From Robertmurraya dakarensis (GTDB taxonomy: Bacteria > Bacillota > Bacilli > Bacillales > Cytobacillaceae): a DNA stretch of 64,000 nt. Below the pieces are notes generated by a model. The model was given only the letters and a program-made list of their open reading frames with translations. It was not told the DNA's origin and searched no databases. The DNA lies in the NCBI RefSeq assembly GCF_900156875.1, contig NZ_LT707409.1, positions 2,160,244 through 2,224,243 on the forward strand. The letters run 5' to 3'. The stretch's first letter is position 1, and every line of letters starts with the position of its first letter. Shown here piece by piece: positions 20,459-29,475 of this stretch. A program made the position numbers and the translations under genes.

Positions 20459-21808
20459 CTAGACTCCTTTCCCCTCTACATCAATTACTTCACAAGTAAG
20501 TGTACCGTCAGCCATTTGTACTTTTAGTACATCTTCTTCTTTAAAATTTTGTACACTCTTTGCAAGCTTGCCATCATTGCTGTAGATAAGACTATAGCCG
20601 CGATCCATAACCTTTAACGGATTTAACGCCTCCAGTGTAGAAATCGTTTGCTGAAAGTCTTTTCCTTTAGATGACAAAATACTCGTCATCGCCTTGTTTA
20701 AGTCTCTTTGTAATTTCCCCTGTTGTGTAGCGGCCTGTCTCAGCTGCTCAGCAGGATGATTTCTTTCCAGTCGTCTTTGAAGTATATTGTAGGCATCCCG
20801 CTTTATTTGCAGTGATTTTTCTGTATTTCGGTGTAATTGCTCTGTCGTTTTATCTAGCTGCTCCAGCCTTTGCTCATACACCTTTTTAGGATAGCGGAAA
20901 GCATATGATTTTTGAATCGAAGCTAACCTTTCCTTTTGGAAAAGCAGTTTTTCTTTCATCACTCTCATCAATCTCGTCTGTCCAGTTAAAACCCGATCTA
21001 AAAGCTCATCAATATGTGGGACAGCGAGCTCAGCCGCTCCCGTTGGTGTCGGCGCTCTTAAATCAGCAACAAAATCAGCAATGGTAAAATCAGTTTCATG
21101 ACCAACTGCAGAAATAATCGGGACATTAGAATGAAAGATAGCCTTCGCAACTGATTCTTCATTAAATGCCCAGAGCTCTTCGATTGAGCCTCCGCCCCTG
21201 CCGACAATTAAAACATCTACATCCTGCATTTCATTTGCTTGTTGTATCGCTTTTACAATCGATTGTTTAGCGTAGTCACCCTGAACGGTTGCCGGGAAAA
21301 TCAGAATATTTGCAATGGGGTATCTTCTTTTTATCGTTGTAATAATATCCCTTATGGCGGCTCCTGTAGGGGAGGTAATCACTCCAACAGTTCTAGGATA
21401 CTTTGGAATAGGCTGTTTATATTGAGGAGAGAACAATCCATCTTTTTCTAGTTTCTTCTTCAATTGTTCATAAGCTAGATACAAGTCCCCTATTCCATCT
21501 GGCTGCATACTTTCAACATAGATCTGATATTGACCACCTTGTTCATAGACGGTAATGTCGCCAGAAACGAGCACCTTCATCCCATTTTCAGGCATAAATT
21601 TCATAGATCGAGTATTTTTTGAAAACATAACGGCGAGTATTTTCGCTTTTTCATCCTTTAAAGTAAAATACATATGCCCGCTTGAATGAAGCTTAAAATT
21701 CGAAATTTCGCCTTTTACTAACACCCCTTGTAAATGGGGGTCCGCATCAAACTTTCTCTTTATATACCTTGTTAAGGCAGTGATCGATAAATATCGCTGC
21801 TCATTCAT
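20459..21808 (-). CDS. xseA: Exodeoxyribonuclease VII large subunit
   Basis: Catalytic subunit of exonuclease VII. It has an N-terminal OB-fold (LQGVLVKGEISNFKLHSSGHMYFTL begins about 24), the catalytic core with TSPTGAAIRDI, VGRGGGSIEELWAFN and ISAVGHETDFTIADFVADLRAPTPT, and a long C-terminal coiled coil. The length of 449 is typical. In B. subtilis folD lies directly upstream; here an inverted-repeat element is found instead. Confidence 0.96.
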   Translation of the reverse strand: MNEQRYLSITALTRYIKRKFDADPHLQGVLVKGEISNFKLHSSGHMYFTLKDEKAKILAVMFSKNTRSMKFMPENGMKVLVSGDITVYEQGGQYQIYVESMQPDGIGDLYLAYEQLKKKLEKDGLFSPQYKQPIPKYPRTVGVITSPTGAAIRDIITTIKRRYPIANILIFPATVQGDYAKQSIVKAIQQANEMQDVDVLIVGRGGGSIEELWAFNEESVAKAIFHSNVPIISAVGHETDFTIADFVADLRAPTPTGAAELAVPHIDELLDRVLTGQTRLMRVMKEKLLFQKERLASIQKSYAFRYPKKVYEQRLEQLDKTTEQLHRNTEKSLQIKRDAYNILQRRLERNHPAEQLRQAATQQGKLQRDLNKAMTSILSSKGKDFQQTISTLEALNPLKVMDRGYSLIYSNDGKLAKSVQNFKEEDVLKVQMADGTLTCEVIDVEGKGV

Positions 21809-21842
21809 AAGCGCACTTAACTCCTTTTAAAAAATCAAAAAA

Positions 21843-21979
21843 CTGTCCTATCTTATTATAAAGTGAAACTTCCATCAGTGGGGGTTTTTTTCACCCCACT
21901 AATGCGATAATTGAGAATTTCACGTTCAAAGCGTCACGGTGCAGCCCTCGAGTTATGTAGAATTAATAAGTTAGGACAG
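21843..21979. repeat. 137-bp element with 16-bp terminal inverted repeats
   Basis: Arms CTGTCCTATCTTATTA (21843-21858) and TAATAAGTTAGGACAG (21964-21979) are complementary with one mismatch. Between them is an inner hairpin, AGTGGGG (21877-21883) with CCCCACT (21894-21900), around a T-run. No open frame is present. It fills the xseA-nusB gap where folD lies in B. subtilis. The layout is that of a small non-autonomous or bcr-like intergenic repeat; only one copy is in this window. Confidence 0.6.
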
Positions 21980-21985
21980 ATGCTC

Positions 21986-22378
21986 TTAATTATTAAGTTG
22001 CTTTATTTTTGAAAGAACGCCATTTATGAAACGGCTTGATTGATCATCCCCAAAAGTTTTAGCGATTTCAATCGCCTCATCAATAACAACATTTGCTGGT
22101 ACATCTTCTTTACAATAAAGCAGCTCGAAAGCAGACAATCTTAAAAGATTACGATCAACCGTTGCTAAACGATCAAGTGTCCATTTTTCAAGATGTGCCT
22201 TCAACACTTCATCGATCTCATTTACATGCTCTACTACTCCATACACAATACGTTCTAAATATGGATCTGTTGCTGCCCCCTCTAGTACATGTTCAATTGC
22301 TTGTCCGGGGTCAGCACTGCTTACATCAATTTGAAATAATGCCTGTAAAGCCTTTTCTCTCGCTGTTCTTCTTTTCAT
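21986..22378 (-). CDS. nusB: Transcription antitermination factor NusB
   Basis: RNA-binding component of the rRNA antitermination complex. From the ATG at 22378 the protein is MKRRTAREKALQALFQIDV and 130 residues long, close to B. subtilis NusB. The C-terminal helix bundle includes DRNLLRLSAFELLY and NVVIDEAIEIAKTFG. AAAGGAG lies upstream. The longer frame to 22459 is not conserved. Confidence 0.95.
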   Translation of the reverse strand: MKRRTAREKALQALFQIDVSSADPGQAIEHVLEGAATDPYLERIVYGVVEHVNEIDEVLKAHLEKWTLDRLATVDRNLLRLSAFELLYCKEDVPANVVIDEAIEIAKTFGDDQSSRFINGVLSKIKQLNN

Positions 22379-22509
22379 TCTATTTAGAAACTCCTTTTTA
22401 GGATTAATATATGAATTCCATAAAGAATAATAGCATACCCTAGCACTCAAAGCATACAATACTCATTATTTTTTCCAAAAAACGATAAAAATTACAGAGA
22501 TATGAAAGA

Positions 22510-22543
22510 AAAAAGCCAAAGACAGCACTGTCTTTGGCTTTTT
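22510..22543. terminator. Terminator after the Asp23-family gene
   Basis: Nearly loopless hairpin AAAAAGCCAAAGACAG / CTGTCTTTGGCTTTTT (22510-22525 and 22528-22543) with two-base loop. It follows the minus-strand accB-accC-Asp23 cluster. Confidence 0.85.
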
Positions 22544-22544
22544 C

Positions 22545-22952
22545 TTACATTTCAGGATCTATGTCTGCTTCAGGCTTTTGAGTTTCAAATACAATACCCA
22601 CAATATGGATATTTACTTCCTCAGCATCAAGGGCAGTCATATTCAAAAGGGCTTGGCGAATGTTATCTTGAACTTTTTGAGCAACAGTCGGAATCGATAC
22701 ACCAAATTTCATTGTGCAATAAACATCGACTTTGATGCCTTCTTCAGAAAGTTCAACCTTAACCCCTTTACCATGGTTCTTTTTCCCTAATCTTTCAACT
22801 ACACCAGAAGCAAAGTTTCCTCGCATTTGCGAAACGCCTTCCACCTCTGAGGCAGCAATACCAGCAATAACTTCAATTACCTCAGGAGCAATCTCAACTT
22901 TACCAAGTCCTGTATGGCTTTGGCTCATTTCCAGGATGTTATTTTCACTCAT
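22545..22952 (-). CDS. yqhY: Asp23/Gls24-family envelope stress protein (YqhY)
   Basis: Asp23-family protein of 135 residues with VEIAPEVIEVIAGIAASEVEG and KQ-type conserved blocks. In B. subtilis YqhY is encoded with accBC and is thought to restrain acetyl-CoA carboxylase; the same context (15 bp after accC) supports that role here. No membrane segment is seen, so it should be cytoplasmic or peripheral. It is the last gene of the accB-accC cluster. Confidence 0.9.
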   Translation of the reverse strand: MSENNILEMSQSHTGLGKVEIAPEVIEVIAGIAASEVEGVSQMRGNFASGVVERLGKKNHGKGVKVELSEEGIKVDVYCTMKFGVSIPTVAQKVQDNIRQALLNMTALDAEEVNIHIVGIVFETQKPEADIDPEM

Positions 22953-22967
22953 GTGTATACCTCCTGT

Positions 22968-24323
22968 TTATTCTGATTTCATGATATCATACATTTCCAA
23001 AAACTTTGTATTAAAATCGCCTTCTACAAATTTTTCGTGACTTAGCAACTTCAAGTGGAAAGGTATAGTTGTGTGAATTCCTTCAATGACAAACTCACTT
23101 AACGCCCTCTTCATTCGAGAAATCGCTTCATCTCTTGTACTTCCGTACGTTATGACCTTCGCAATCATGGAATCATAGAAAGGTGGAATAGTATACCCTG
23201 GATATGCAGCAGAATCAATTCTAACTCCTAGTCCGCCTGGAGGCAGATACATATTGATCTTCCCTGGTGACGGCATGAAATTCTTACTAGGATTTTCCGC
23301 ATTGATACGGCATTCTATCGCCCAGCCATCAAAAGTGATTTCTTCCTGATTAAAAGATAAAGGCTCACCAGATGCAACCTTAATCTGCTCTTTAATTAAA
23401 TCTGTTCCAGTGACCATTTCTGTTACAGGATGCTCCACTTGGATACGGGTATTCATTTCCATAAAGTAAAATTTGCGATTACGATAATCATATATAAATT
23501 CTATCGTACCTGCGCCTGTATAATCAACTGCTTTAGCAGCTTTTACTGCCGCATTACCCATTTCTTGCCTAATTTCACCGTCTAGAGCCGGAGATGGAGT
23601 TTCTTCTAATAATTTTTGAAGTCGTCTTTGAATTGAACAGTCTCGTTCACCTAAATGGACAACATTTCCAAAATTATCAGCCAATACTTGAATTTCTACA
23701 TGGCGAAAGTCTTCAATATACTTTTCTATGTAGACTCCAGGATTTCCAAAGGCAGTTGCTGCTTCTTGCTGCGTAATATTGATGCCTTTAATAAGCTCTT
23801 CTTCTGTTCTTGCTACACGAATACCTTTTCCGCCACCGCCGGCAGTTGCCTTGATAATGACAGGGTATTCAATTTTATTAGCAAGTTCAATAGCTTCATC
23901 CGTGTTTTTAATGATCCCTTGTGATCCTGGAACAATTGGAACACCAGCTTCTTTCATCGTTTCACGGGCAATATCCTTCGTACCCATTTTTGAAATTGCT
24001 TCCGGTGTAGGTCCTACAAACGTAATGTTGCACTCTCTGCACAGCTCGGCAAAATCAGCATTTTCCGCCAAAAATCCATAGCCTGGGTGGATTGCCTGAC
24101 AATCAGTTAACTTTGCTACACTGATAATGTTCGTGAAATTTAAATAACTGTCTTTAGACAATGTCGGCCCAATACAGTATGCTTCATCTGCTAACTGTAC
24201 GTGTAAAGAATCTTTATCAGCTTCTGAATAAACGGCAACTGATTCGATTCCTAGTTCTCGGCAAGCACGAATAATCCGTACAGCTATTTCCCCTCTGTTT
24301 GCAATTAATATTTTTTTTATCAT
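22968..24323 (-). CDS. accC: Acetyl-CoA carboxylase, biotin carboxylase subunit
   Basis: ATP-grasp enzyme that carboxylates biotin on AccB with bicarbonate and ATP, the first half of malonyl-CoA synthesis. Motifs: [20 protein letters not shown] at the N-terminus, the glycine-rich ATP loop [29 protein letters not shown] and [14 protein letters not shown]. The 451 residues match the family. It starts 16 bp after accB. Confidence 0.97.
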   Translation of the reverse strand: MIKKILIANRGEIAVRIIRACRELGIESVAVYSEADKDSLHVQLADEAYCIGPTLSKDSYLNFTNIISVAKLTDCQAIHPGYGFLAENADFAELCRECNITFVGPTPEAISKMGTKDIARETMKEAGVPIVPGSQGIIKNTDEAIELANKIEYPVIIKATAGGGGKGIRVARTEEELIKGINITQQEAATAFGNPGVYIEKYIEDFRHVEIQVLADNFGNVVHLGERDCSIQRRLQKLLEETPSPALDGEIRQEMGNAAVKAAKAVDYTGAGTIEFIYDYRNRKFYFMEMNTRIQVEHPVTEMVTGTDLIKEQIKVASGEPLSFNQEEITFDGWAIECRINAENPSKNFMPSPGKINMYLPPGGLGVRIDSAAYPGYTIPPFYDSMIAKVITYGSTRDEAISRMKRALSEFVIEGIHTTIPFHLKLLSHEKFVEGDFNTKFLEMYDIMKSE

Positions 24324-24338
24324 TCGGAAATCGCTCCC

Positions 24339-24854
24339 TTATTCAGGCTTTACTAAGAATAGTGGTTGTCCGTATTCTACAAGCTGACCATCTTTAACAA
24401 GTACTTCTACGATCTCACCTGTAACTTCAGCTTCGATTTCATTAAATAATTTCATAGCTTCTACGATACAAACAATGGAATCGCTCGTTACTTTAGATCC
24501 TGCTTTTACATATGCATCTTGATCTGGTGATGGTGATTGATAGAATGTCCCCACCATTGGTGATGTAATTTTATGTAGATTTTCTGTATCAACAGCTTCA
24601 GAAACAGTCTCTTGGACCGGTGCTTCTGTTTTTGGCTGTGCTGGAACTTCTTGTTTAATAGCAGCAGTTTCAACTACTTGCGGCTTTGCTGGCGCTGCTT
24701 GTAAAACATGACTAGCTGGTTGTGCAACAGAAACTACTCCCGCGCTATTTTTCTTCAATTTAATTTTTGAACCTTCAACTTCATACACTAATTCATCCAG
24801 GTTGGATTGATCTACTAGTTTAATCAATTCCCTGATTTCTTGTACTTTTAACAT
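24339..24854 (-). CDS. accB: Biotin carboxyl carrier protein of acetyl-CoA carboxylase
   Basis: Carrier of the biotin group. The 171 residues have an N-terminal helical region ([19 protein letters not shown]), an Ala/Pro/Gln/Val-rich linker (about 55-95) and a C-terminal biotinyl domain with [13 protein letters not shown]; the biotinylated lysine is K135. The ATG at 24854 has GGGG upstream. A longer frame to 24905 is not conserved. It heads the accB-accC-yqhY cluster. Confidence 0.96.
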   Translation of the reverse strand: MLKVQEIRELIKLVDQSNLDELVYEVEGSKIKLKKNSAGVVSVAQPASHVLQAAPAKPQVVETAAIKQEVPAQPKTEAPVQETVSEAVDTENLHKITSPMVGTFYQSPSPDQDAYVKAGSKVTSDSIVCIVEAMKLFNEIEAEVTGEIVEVLVKDGQLVEYGQPLFLVKPE

Positions 24855-25032
24855 TATAGGCACCCCTTTTGTGATCGTATGATTAGCACTAGATATTAAT
24901 ATCATACGATATCAGCTTACAAAAGTTCAATACTATTCGCGCCAAAACTTTCTAATAGTTCAAAAAACTTTTAAAATCACATGACTTCTCGCCTATAATA
25001 GTTGAAGTCAATGTCTTTTCTTACACAATAAA

Positions 25033-25063
25033 AATACGGGAAAGTACATGCTTTCCCGCTTTT
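25033..25063 (-). terminator. Terminator after spoIIIAH
   Basis: Minus-strand hairpin GCGGGAAAG-catgta-CTTTCCCGT followed by ATTTTTATT. Confidence 0.8.
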
Positions 25064-25068
25064 AAATC

Positions 25069-25653
25069 TTATTTGCTTGGTTGAAATTCTACAGCAACTG
25101 CCTGCATCTGACCAATTTCATTTTTAACAACCTGGATGATATCATTCGCCGCTGATGCAGAAGGTTCATTTGATTTTACTGTAATGCGAACATTTTCGCC
25201 GTCTGCACGTACAAGAGCATCTTCATAGCCCATCGCGATAATTAAAGTTTCAAGGACAGATTCTTTTTGGGAAATTTCATCTAATTTTTGAATTCTATCA
25301 TATGCTTCTCCGCGTTCATCTGATGGAAGTTCTGTTGAAGCCATAATATCTCTTAATTCCTCTTTGATTTTACTGCGTTCTTCGTCAAGCTTTAGTCTTA
25401 ACCCTTCAAACACTTCATCACTTGCAACGCTGGAAATGATTGATTCCTCTCCTTCTACTTCAGTGGAATCCGCCTCGTCAGCAGCATCAGTTGCAGCACT
25501 CTCCTCTGTATTTTCCGTTTGTTCCTCTTTTTGTTCATCAACTGCTGCAAACTCACTGCCGTTTTGTTCCGGTGAGGTAATATAATAGACAGATAGAACA
25601 ACTACCAAACTTAACATCGTCAATAACCAAACTGTTTGTTTTTTTAATAGCAT
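25069..25653 (-). CDS. spoIIIAH: Stage III sporulation protein AH
   Basis: Mother-cell channel component that binds forespore SpoIIQ across the intermembrane space. The 194 residues have an N-terminal membrane anchor (about 7-26, TVWLLTMLSLVVVLSVYYIT), an acidic linker rich in Glu and Ala (about 30-75) and a C-terminal YscJ/FliF-like ring-building domain (EDALVRADGENVRITVKS). It is the last gene of spoIIIA and the most distal from the sigma-E promoter. Confidence 0.95.
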   Translation of the reverse strand: MLLKKQTVWLLTMLSLVVVLSVYYITSPEQNGSEFAAVDEQKEEQTENTEESAATDAADEADSTEVEGEESIISSVASDEVFEGLRLKLDEERSKIKEELRDIMASTELPSDERGEAYDRIQKLDEISQKESVLETLIIAMGYEDALVRADGENVRITVKSNEPSASAANDIIQVVKNEIGQMQAVAVEFQPSK

Positions 25654-25758
25654 TTATACTTCCTCCTTCTTTTATTGCAAATAATAGTTATATCCTACTA
25701 GGTTTAGACCTAGATTATTTGAATCTTATAAATTAGTTAAATTCTACTAGAAACCGAT

Positions 25759-26409
25759 TTATTTCTTCGGCATAACGGATACACGATGGCTTGGAACATC
25801 AAGCAATTTTGTAACAGATTCAATGATCCATTTCTTCACTTGGATATTATCAGCACCTTTTGCTACGACAAGAACCCCCCTAATTTCAGGCTTCTTCGTC
25901 TCAAGCAAAATCGGAACTTCCTTTTCACCATCCCGGATAATTACCATCTGTTCATCTTTTGATAAATCCTCAACTACTCTTTCCCCGCCTTCCCGGTCTT
26001 TTTCTTCCGTTTTTTGCGAAGAGGTTACGGTATTTTTTTCATAAACCATTCTTTCAGTTGCCTCTACATTAACAACGACCGTCACATCACTAACACCCGC
26101 GATTTCATCAAGGGCATCTTTAAGCTGTGTCTCAAATTGTTCCTCATAGTTAGTGATTATGTCGTTTCCAGCAGATTTTTTCTGTCCAAAGGTTTCAACC
26201 TCCTCCGAGCTGTCACTGCCATTTCCTGAAACTGGTACACTTACATTTGGATCACCATCTTTAAATAGAATATTGCTTACAAGCATGAACGCTGCTCCAA
26301 CTAGAAAGACGATTAGCAGATATTGATATTTTCCTTTTTTTTGATCAGGCTTAGCCTCTTTAGTAAAAAGCCTTTTCAACCAGGAAATCGGCCCCTTCTC
26401 TTGATCCAT
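25759..26409 (-). CDS. spoIIIAG: Stage III sporulation protein AG
   Basis: Ring-forming protein of the feeding-tube complex. The 216-residue protein has one transmembrane segment (about 28-46, YLLIVFLVGAAFMLVSNIL) and a ring-building domain (ALDEIAGVSDVTVVVNVEATE ... GVLVVAKGADNIQVKKWI) split by a charged insertion rich in Lys and Glu, as in B. subtilis SpoIIIAG. It is 3 bp after spoIIIAF. Confidence 0.95.
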   Translation of the reverse strand: MDQEKGPISWLKRLFTKEAKPDQKKGKYQYLLIVFLVGAAFMLVSNILFKDGDPNVSVPVSGNGSDSSEEVETFGQKKSAGNDIITNYEEQFETQLKDALDEIAGVSDVTVVVNVEATERMVYEKNTVTSSQKTEEKDREGGERVVEDLSKDEQMVIIRDGEKEVPILLETKKPEIRGVLVVAKGADNIQVKKWIIESVTKLLDVPSHRVSVMPKK

Positions 26410-26412
26410 TTG

Positions 26413-27030
26413 TTATGTGTTCCCCCCTCCTATGACTACTTGAATTGTTTCTGGTTCCACATTCCATCTTTCTGAAAGAAGAGAAGCAATTTTTTTAGTT
26501 TCGTTTGTCTCGTCATTCGATGGAAGAGGCTCACTTGTATTTATCTCTACTTTTCTAACCACTTCAACGGCTTCGGCTTCTTTTTCTGGTTCCATCAATT
26601 GGACGATAATGGCTTGAAATTGCATTTCCGTATTGGATTGATTTTCTTCATCCATAACAAGGTCAATGTTTGAAATCTTTAATCCGTATTGTTCCATCAA
26701 CTCCTCTTCTGCCGTCTGTTTCAGTTGGACAGCCACTTCTTCTAAAATATATGCATCTTGTGAAGCTTGTATTTCTTTTTTCTGCAAATCTATTAAATTT
26801 TCCATGTTTTTTTGCTCTAGACTATCGATTGAAGGCATCGATGCAATAGCTGCATCAAAATCCGTCGATAGAAGCTTTAAAATTGGTGACAAAATGATCA
26901 CAATTAATAACAGACCCATGACCATTTTTGTATACTTCTGCATAGAAGAATTAGGGAGCAGCAAGTCAATAACCGTAGCAATTAGAACAAAGATGATAAT
27001 ATTGGTAATCCATTCAGTAAAGAAATCCAT
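26413..27030 (-). CDS. spoIIIAF: Stage III sporulation protein AF
   Basis: SpoIIIA component with two N-terminal membrane helices (about 5-24 and 34-53) and a soluble ring-like C-terminal domain that includes SERWNVEPETIQVVIGGG. The ATG at 27030 has GGGGGAGG six bases upstream and gives 205 residues. An upstream frame to 27174 runs into spoIIIAE and is not conserved. Confidence 0.93.
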   Translation of the reverse strand: MDFFTEWITNIIIFVLIATVIDLLLPNSSMQKYTKMVMGLLLIVIILSPILKLLSTDFDAAIASMPSIDSLEQKNMENLIDLQKKEIQASQDAYILEEVAVQLKQTAEEELMEQYGLKISNIDLVMDEENQSNTEMQFQAIIVQLMEPEKEAEAVEVVRKVEINTSEPLPSNDETNETKKIASLLSERWNVEPETIQVVIGGGNT

Positions 27031-27047
27031 ATTCATCCTCCCCCTAA

Positions 27048-28253
27048 CTAGCGGACCATCATCGTTAAATTTCCTGCTGCAATTATGACCGTTAAGCTTA
27101 AAAAGAACATTAAAGACACGATTGCAAGTGCTGCAAATACATACATAATGCTTTTGCTCATGATGTCCAAGCACTTAATGACTGCGCCGCCTCCTAAAGG
27201 CTGGAGAATAGCTGCAGCAAGTTTATATATAAACGCAACCATCAGTATTTTGATTGCTGGGAACGCAACTATAAGTAAGAGGATCACGACTCCGGCAATA
27301 CCTACCGTATTTTTCAAGAGAACGGATGCACTTATTACCGTATCTGTAGCATCTGTAAACACCCTCCCAATAACTGGGATGAAATTACCAGTGATAAATT
27401 TCGCTGTTCGAATGGCAATTCCGTCTGTGACAGCAGCTGATGCACCCTGCACAGAAATGACACCGAGGAAGACAGTTAAAAACAAACCTAGCAGTCCGAC
27501 ACTCCAATTCCGTAAAAGATTCCCGAGCTGGGTGACCTTGTAATGTTCTGTCAACGTACTAACTATGTTTAGCAGCACTGATAAAAACAGAAGAGGCAGA
27601 ACGATAAATTGGATAAAGGTACCACTTAAATTCATCAAAAACAAAATAACAGGATGGAAGAAAGCCGCTGAGATTAAGCCACCCGAACTTGCAATTAAAG
27701 CCAGTAATAAAGGAATAAGGGCAATAATAAAGGAACTCATGGTGTGGATGGCACCACTCGCATAATCAATCACGATATGAAAACTATTTAAGGCGATGAT
27801 AATTAAGACCATAAATACGATCGCGTACGCTACTTTGCTGACGGTACTTGTTTCAAACGAATTTTGCAGGGTTTGTAAAAACATTGAAAAGACGGTCAAC
27901 ATAATTAATGTCCCTAGTAACTTCCCATTCACAAGGAACTCATGGAACATGTATTTGGTAAAGCCTGAGAACCATTCCTTTAGAGAGAATTCCTTTTCAC
28001 CCTTTACGAAATCATAAAGGCTTCCCTTCTGACTTTCAGGAAGAAACCCTCCATATTCATTAAGGATATTTTCCCAGTAAATTTTCAATTCATCTAAATC
28101 CAAGGCATCCAACTGCGTCTCGACTAGTCTGCTGGGGTCAATACTTTCATTTTCTTGATCTTCAGTTATAGCTTGTACACTTGGAATGAGTAGAAAATAA
28201 AAGAACAAGAAAAAGATCGGAATAGACTGCATCCATTGCTTCAAGTGGTTCAC
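27048..28253 (-). CDS. spoIIIAE: Stage III sporulation protein AE
   Basis: Polytopic membrane protein of the SpoIIIA complex, thought to work with export or channel function. The 401 residues begin with a signal-like hydrophobic segment (about 10-29, SIPIFFLFFYFLLIPSVQA), followed by a soluble stretch and at least seven membrane segments. KSIMYVFAALAIVSLMFFLS is near the C-terminus. It lies between spoIIIAD and spoIIIAF. Confidence 0.95.
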   Translation of the reverse strand: MNHLKQWMQSIPIFFLFFYFLLIPSVQAITEDQENESIDPSRLVETQLDALDLDELKIYWENILNEYGGFLPESQKGSLYDFVKGEKEFSLKEWFSGFTKYMFHEFLVNGKLLGTLIMLTVFSMFLQTLQNSFETSTVSKVAYAIVFMVLIIIALNSFHIVIDYASGAIHTMSSFIIALIPLLLALIASSGGLISAAFFHPVILFLMNLSGTFIQFIVLPLLFLSVLLNIVSTLTEHYKVTQLGNLLRNWSVGLLGLFLTVFLGVISVQGASAAVTDGIAIRTAKFITGNFIPVIGRVFTDATDTVISASVLLKNTVGIAGVVILLLIVAFPAIKILMVAFIYKLAAAILQPLGGGAVIKCLDIMSKSIMYVFAALAIVSLMFFLSLTVIIAAGNLTMMVR

Positions 28254-28279
28254 CTTCTTTTAAGAGGGTACTAGATCAA

Positions 28280-28669
28280 TTAATTCGGTATTAATTGTAT
28301 GATTGTCTCGATAAGTACGGTTAAGATAGGAATGGCCATAGCCAAGATCAAGATTTTACCGGCTAATTCAATTTTGCTGGCAATTGCCCCTTGACCGGCG
28401 TCTTTCGTGATTTGTGCAGCAAATTCAGCGATGTATGCGATTCCGATTATTTTCAAGATGGTCTCAACATAGACGATATTGATATTGGCATTCACGGCAA
28501 TTTTTTCAAGCATATGAATAACGGCATAAATTTGATCTATAAGAAATAAGAAAATAGCACAGCCAACAAAAACGGTAAGCAAAAATGCAAAGTTGGGCTT
28601 CTGTTCTTTTACAATCAATGCTAGGAAGGTTGAAACAAACGCAATCCCTACGATTTGTAAAATCTCAAT
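28280..28669 (-). CDS. spoIIIAD: Stage III sporulation protein AD, apparently with an AUU start
   Basis: Small polytopic membrane protein (SpoIIIAC/AD family), here 129 residues, containing IVKEQKPNFAFLLTVF and ETILKIIGIAYIAEFAAQITK. B. subtilis SpoIIIAD has about 20 residues before IVKEQKP. The matching sequence here (IEILQIVGIAFVSTFLALIV) has no ATG, GTG or TTG before the TTG at 28618. I place the start at ATT, 28669, seven bases after AGGGGGG. The codon two earlier, which aligns with the usual start, reads TTA. A start at 28618 would remove the first membrane helix. Confidence 0.85.
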   Translation of the reverse strand: MEILQIVGIAFVSTFLALIVKEQKPNFAFLLTVFVGCAIFLFLIDQIYAVIHMLEKIAVNANINIVYVETILKIIGIAYIAEFAAQITKDAGQGAIASKIELAGKILILAMAIPILTVLIETIIQLIPN

Positions 28670-28683
28670 CCTTAAGCCCCCCT

Positions 28684-28890
28684 TTACCCTTGGAAAAGGA
28701 ATACTGATTTAATCTTCTGGAACAGCTCATCTACAATAGAGGCGACCATAAATAAAATATATATAAAACCAAAAAGCGTAACCCATTGGGCATATTCCTT
28801 TTTACCAACTTGATCAAGAATTGTATGCAAAAATGCTACTACGATGCCTACTCCAGCGATTTTGAAAATGATATCTACCTCTAATCCCAT
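28684..28890 (-). CDS. spoIIIAC: Stage III sporulation protein AC
   Basis: A 68-residue protein with two membrane helices (about 6-24 and 36-54) and the LDQVGKKEYAQWVTL segment typical of SpoIIIAC. It lies 14 bp from the proposed spoIIIAD start and 70 bp after spoIIIAB. Confidence 0.93.
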   Translation of the reverse strand: MGLEVDIIFKIAGVGIVVAFLHTILDQVGKKEYAQWVTLFGFIYILFMVASIVDELFQKIKSVFLFQG

Positions 28891-28959
28891 TTGTTTTCCT
28901 CCTAAACGGTTGTTGGCCCAGTTCTATCTTTAGCTGCATATTTTTTTCAAAGAAGTTTT

Positions 28960-29475
28960 TTAAATTAGCAGGATGACGAGAAGCAATCCTGAGAGAAATC
29001 CTAAACTTTTTACCATGCGTTCGTACTTTATTTGTTTGTCGCAAGCATCCGCTTCTTCTCTTTCCAGATGTGTAATCGCAAGTTGTATATGCTTTTGCTG
29101 TGACATTCGATCATGCCTCCCGAGCGTTTCACCAAATTGTTTCAAGATCTCAATTTCACCTTGCTTAAAGGCGGTTAGCTTCCAAACCTCTTTCAAACTT
29201 TCATCCCAAGCATCTTTTACTGTCGTTTCAGCTTTCGTCAGCTTGTTAGAAAATGCCTCAAAAAACCAAGAAAGCGGTTTTGTTAACTGCGCAGCCAGCC
29301 GTCTTGAGGCTTCATGTAAAGGAGTATGACCATACATGATTTCAGCTTCTAAAGATTGCAGTGCTGATTTTAACTGCCGAAGCTGCCTTGGACGTTCACT
29401 CAAATGCCTTGCCGCTTCAAAGCCTGTCCAAGTAGTTGCAATCATAATAAAGATCGCTCCGATTATTTTTATCAT
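28960..29475 (-). CDS. spoIIIAB: Stage III sporulation protein AB
   Basis: Membrane protein of 171 residues with a hydrophobic N-terminus (about 2-18), a central soluble helical domain resembling the GspF fold (LERPRQLRQLKSALQSLEAEI-like region) and a C-terminal membrane segment (GFLSGLLLVILLI). It lies 1 bp after spoIIIAA, suggesting coupling. The family role is in assembly of the SpoIIIA complex. Confidence 0.94.
   Translation of the reverse strand: MIKIIGAIFIMIATTWTGFEAARHLSERPRQLRQLKSALQSLEAEIMYGHTPLHEASRRLAAQLTKPLSWFFEAFSNKLTKAETTVKDAWDESLKEVWKLTAFKQGEIEILKQFGETLGRHDRMSQQKHIQLAITHLEREEADACDKQIKYERMVKSLGFLSGLLLVILLI

Noticed and set aside
27085-27543. Plus-strand frame of 152 codons inside spoIIIAE
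   Set aside because: Antisense shadow of membrane-protein codons; no start signal.
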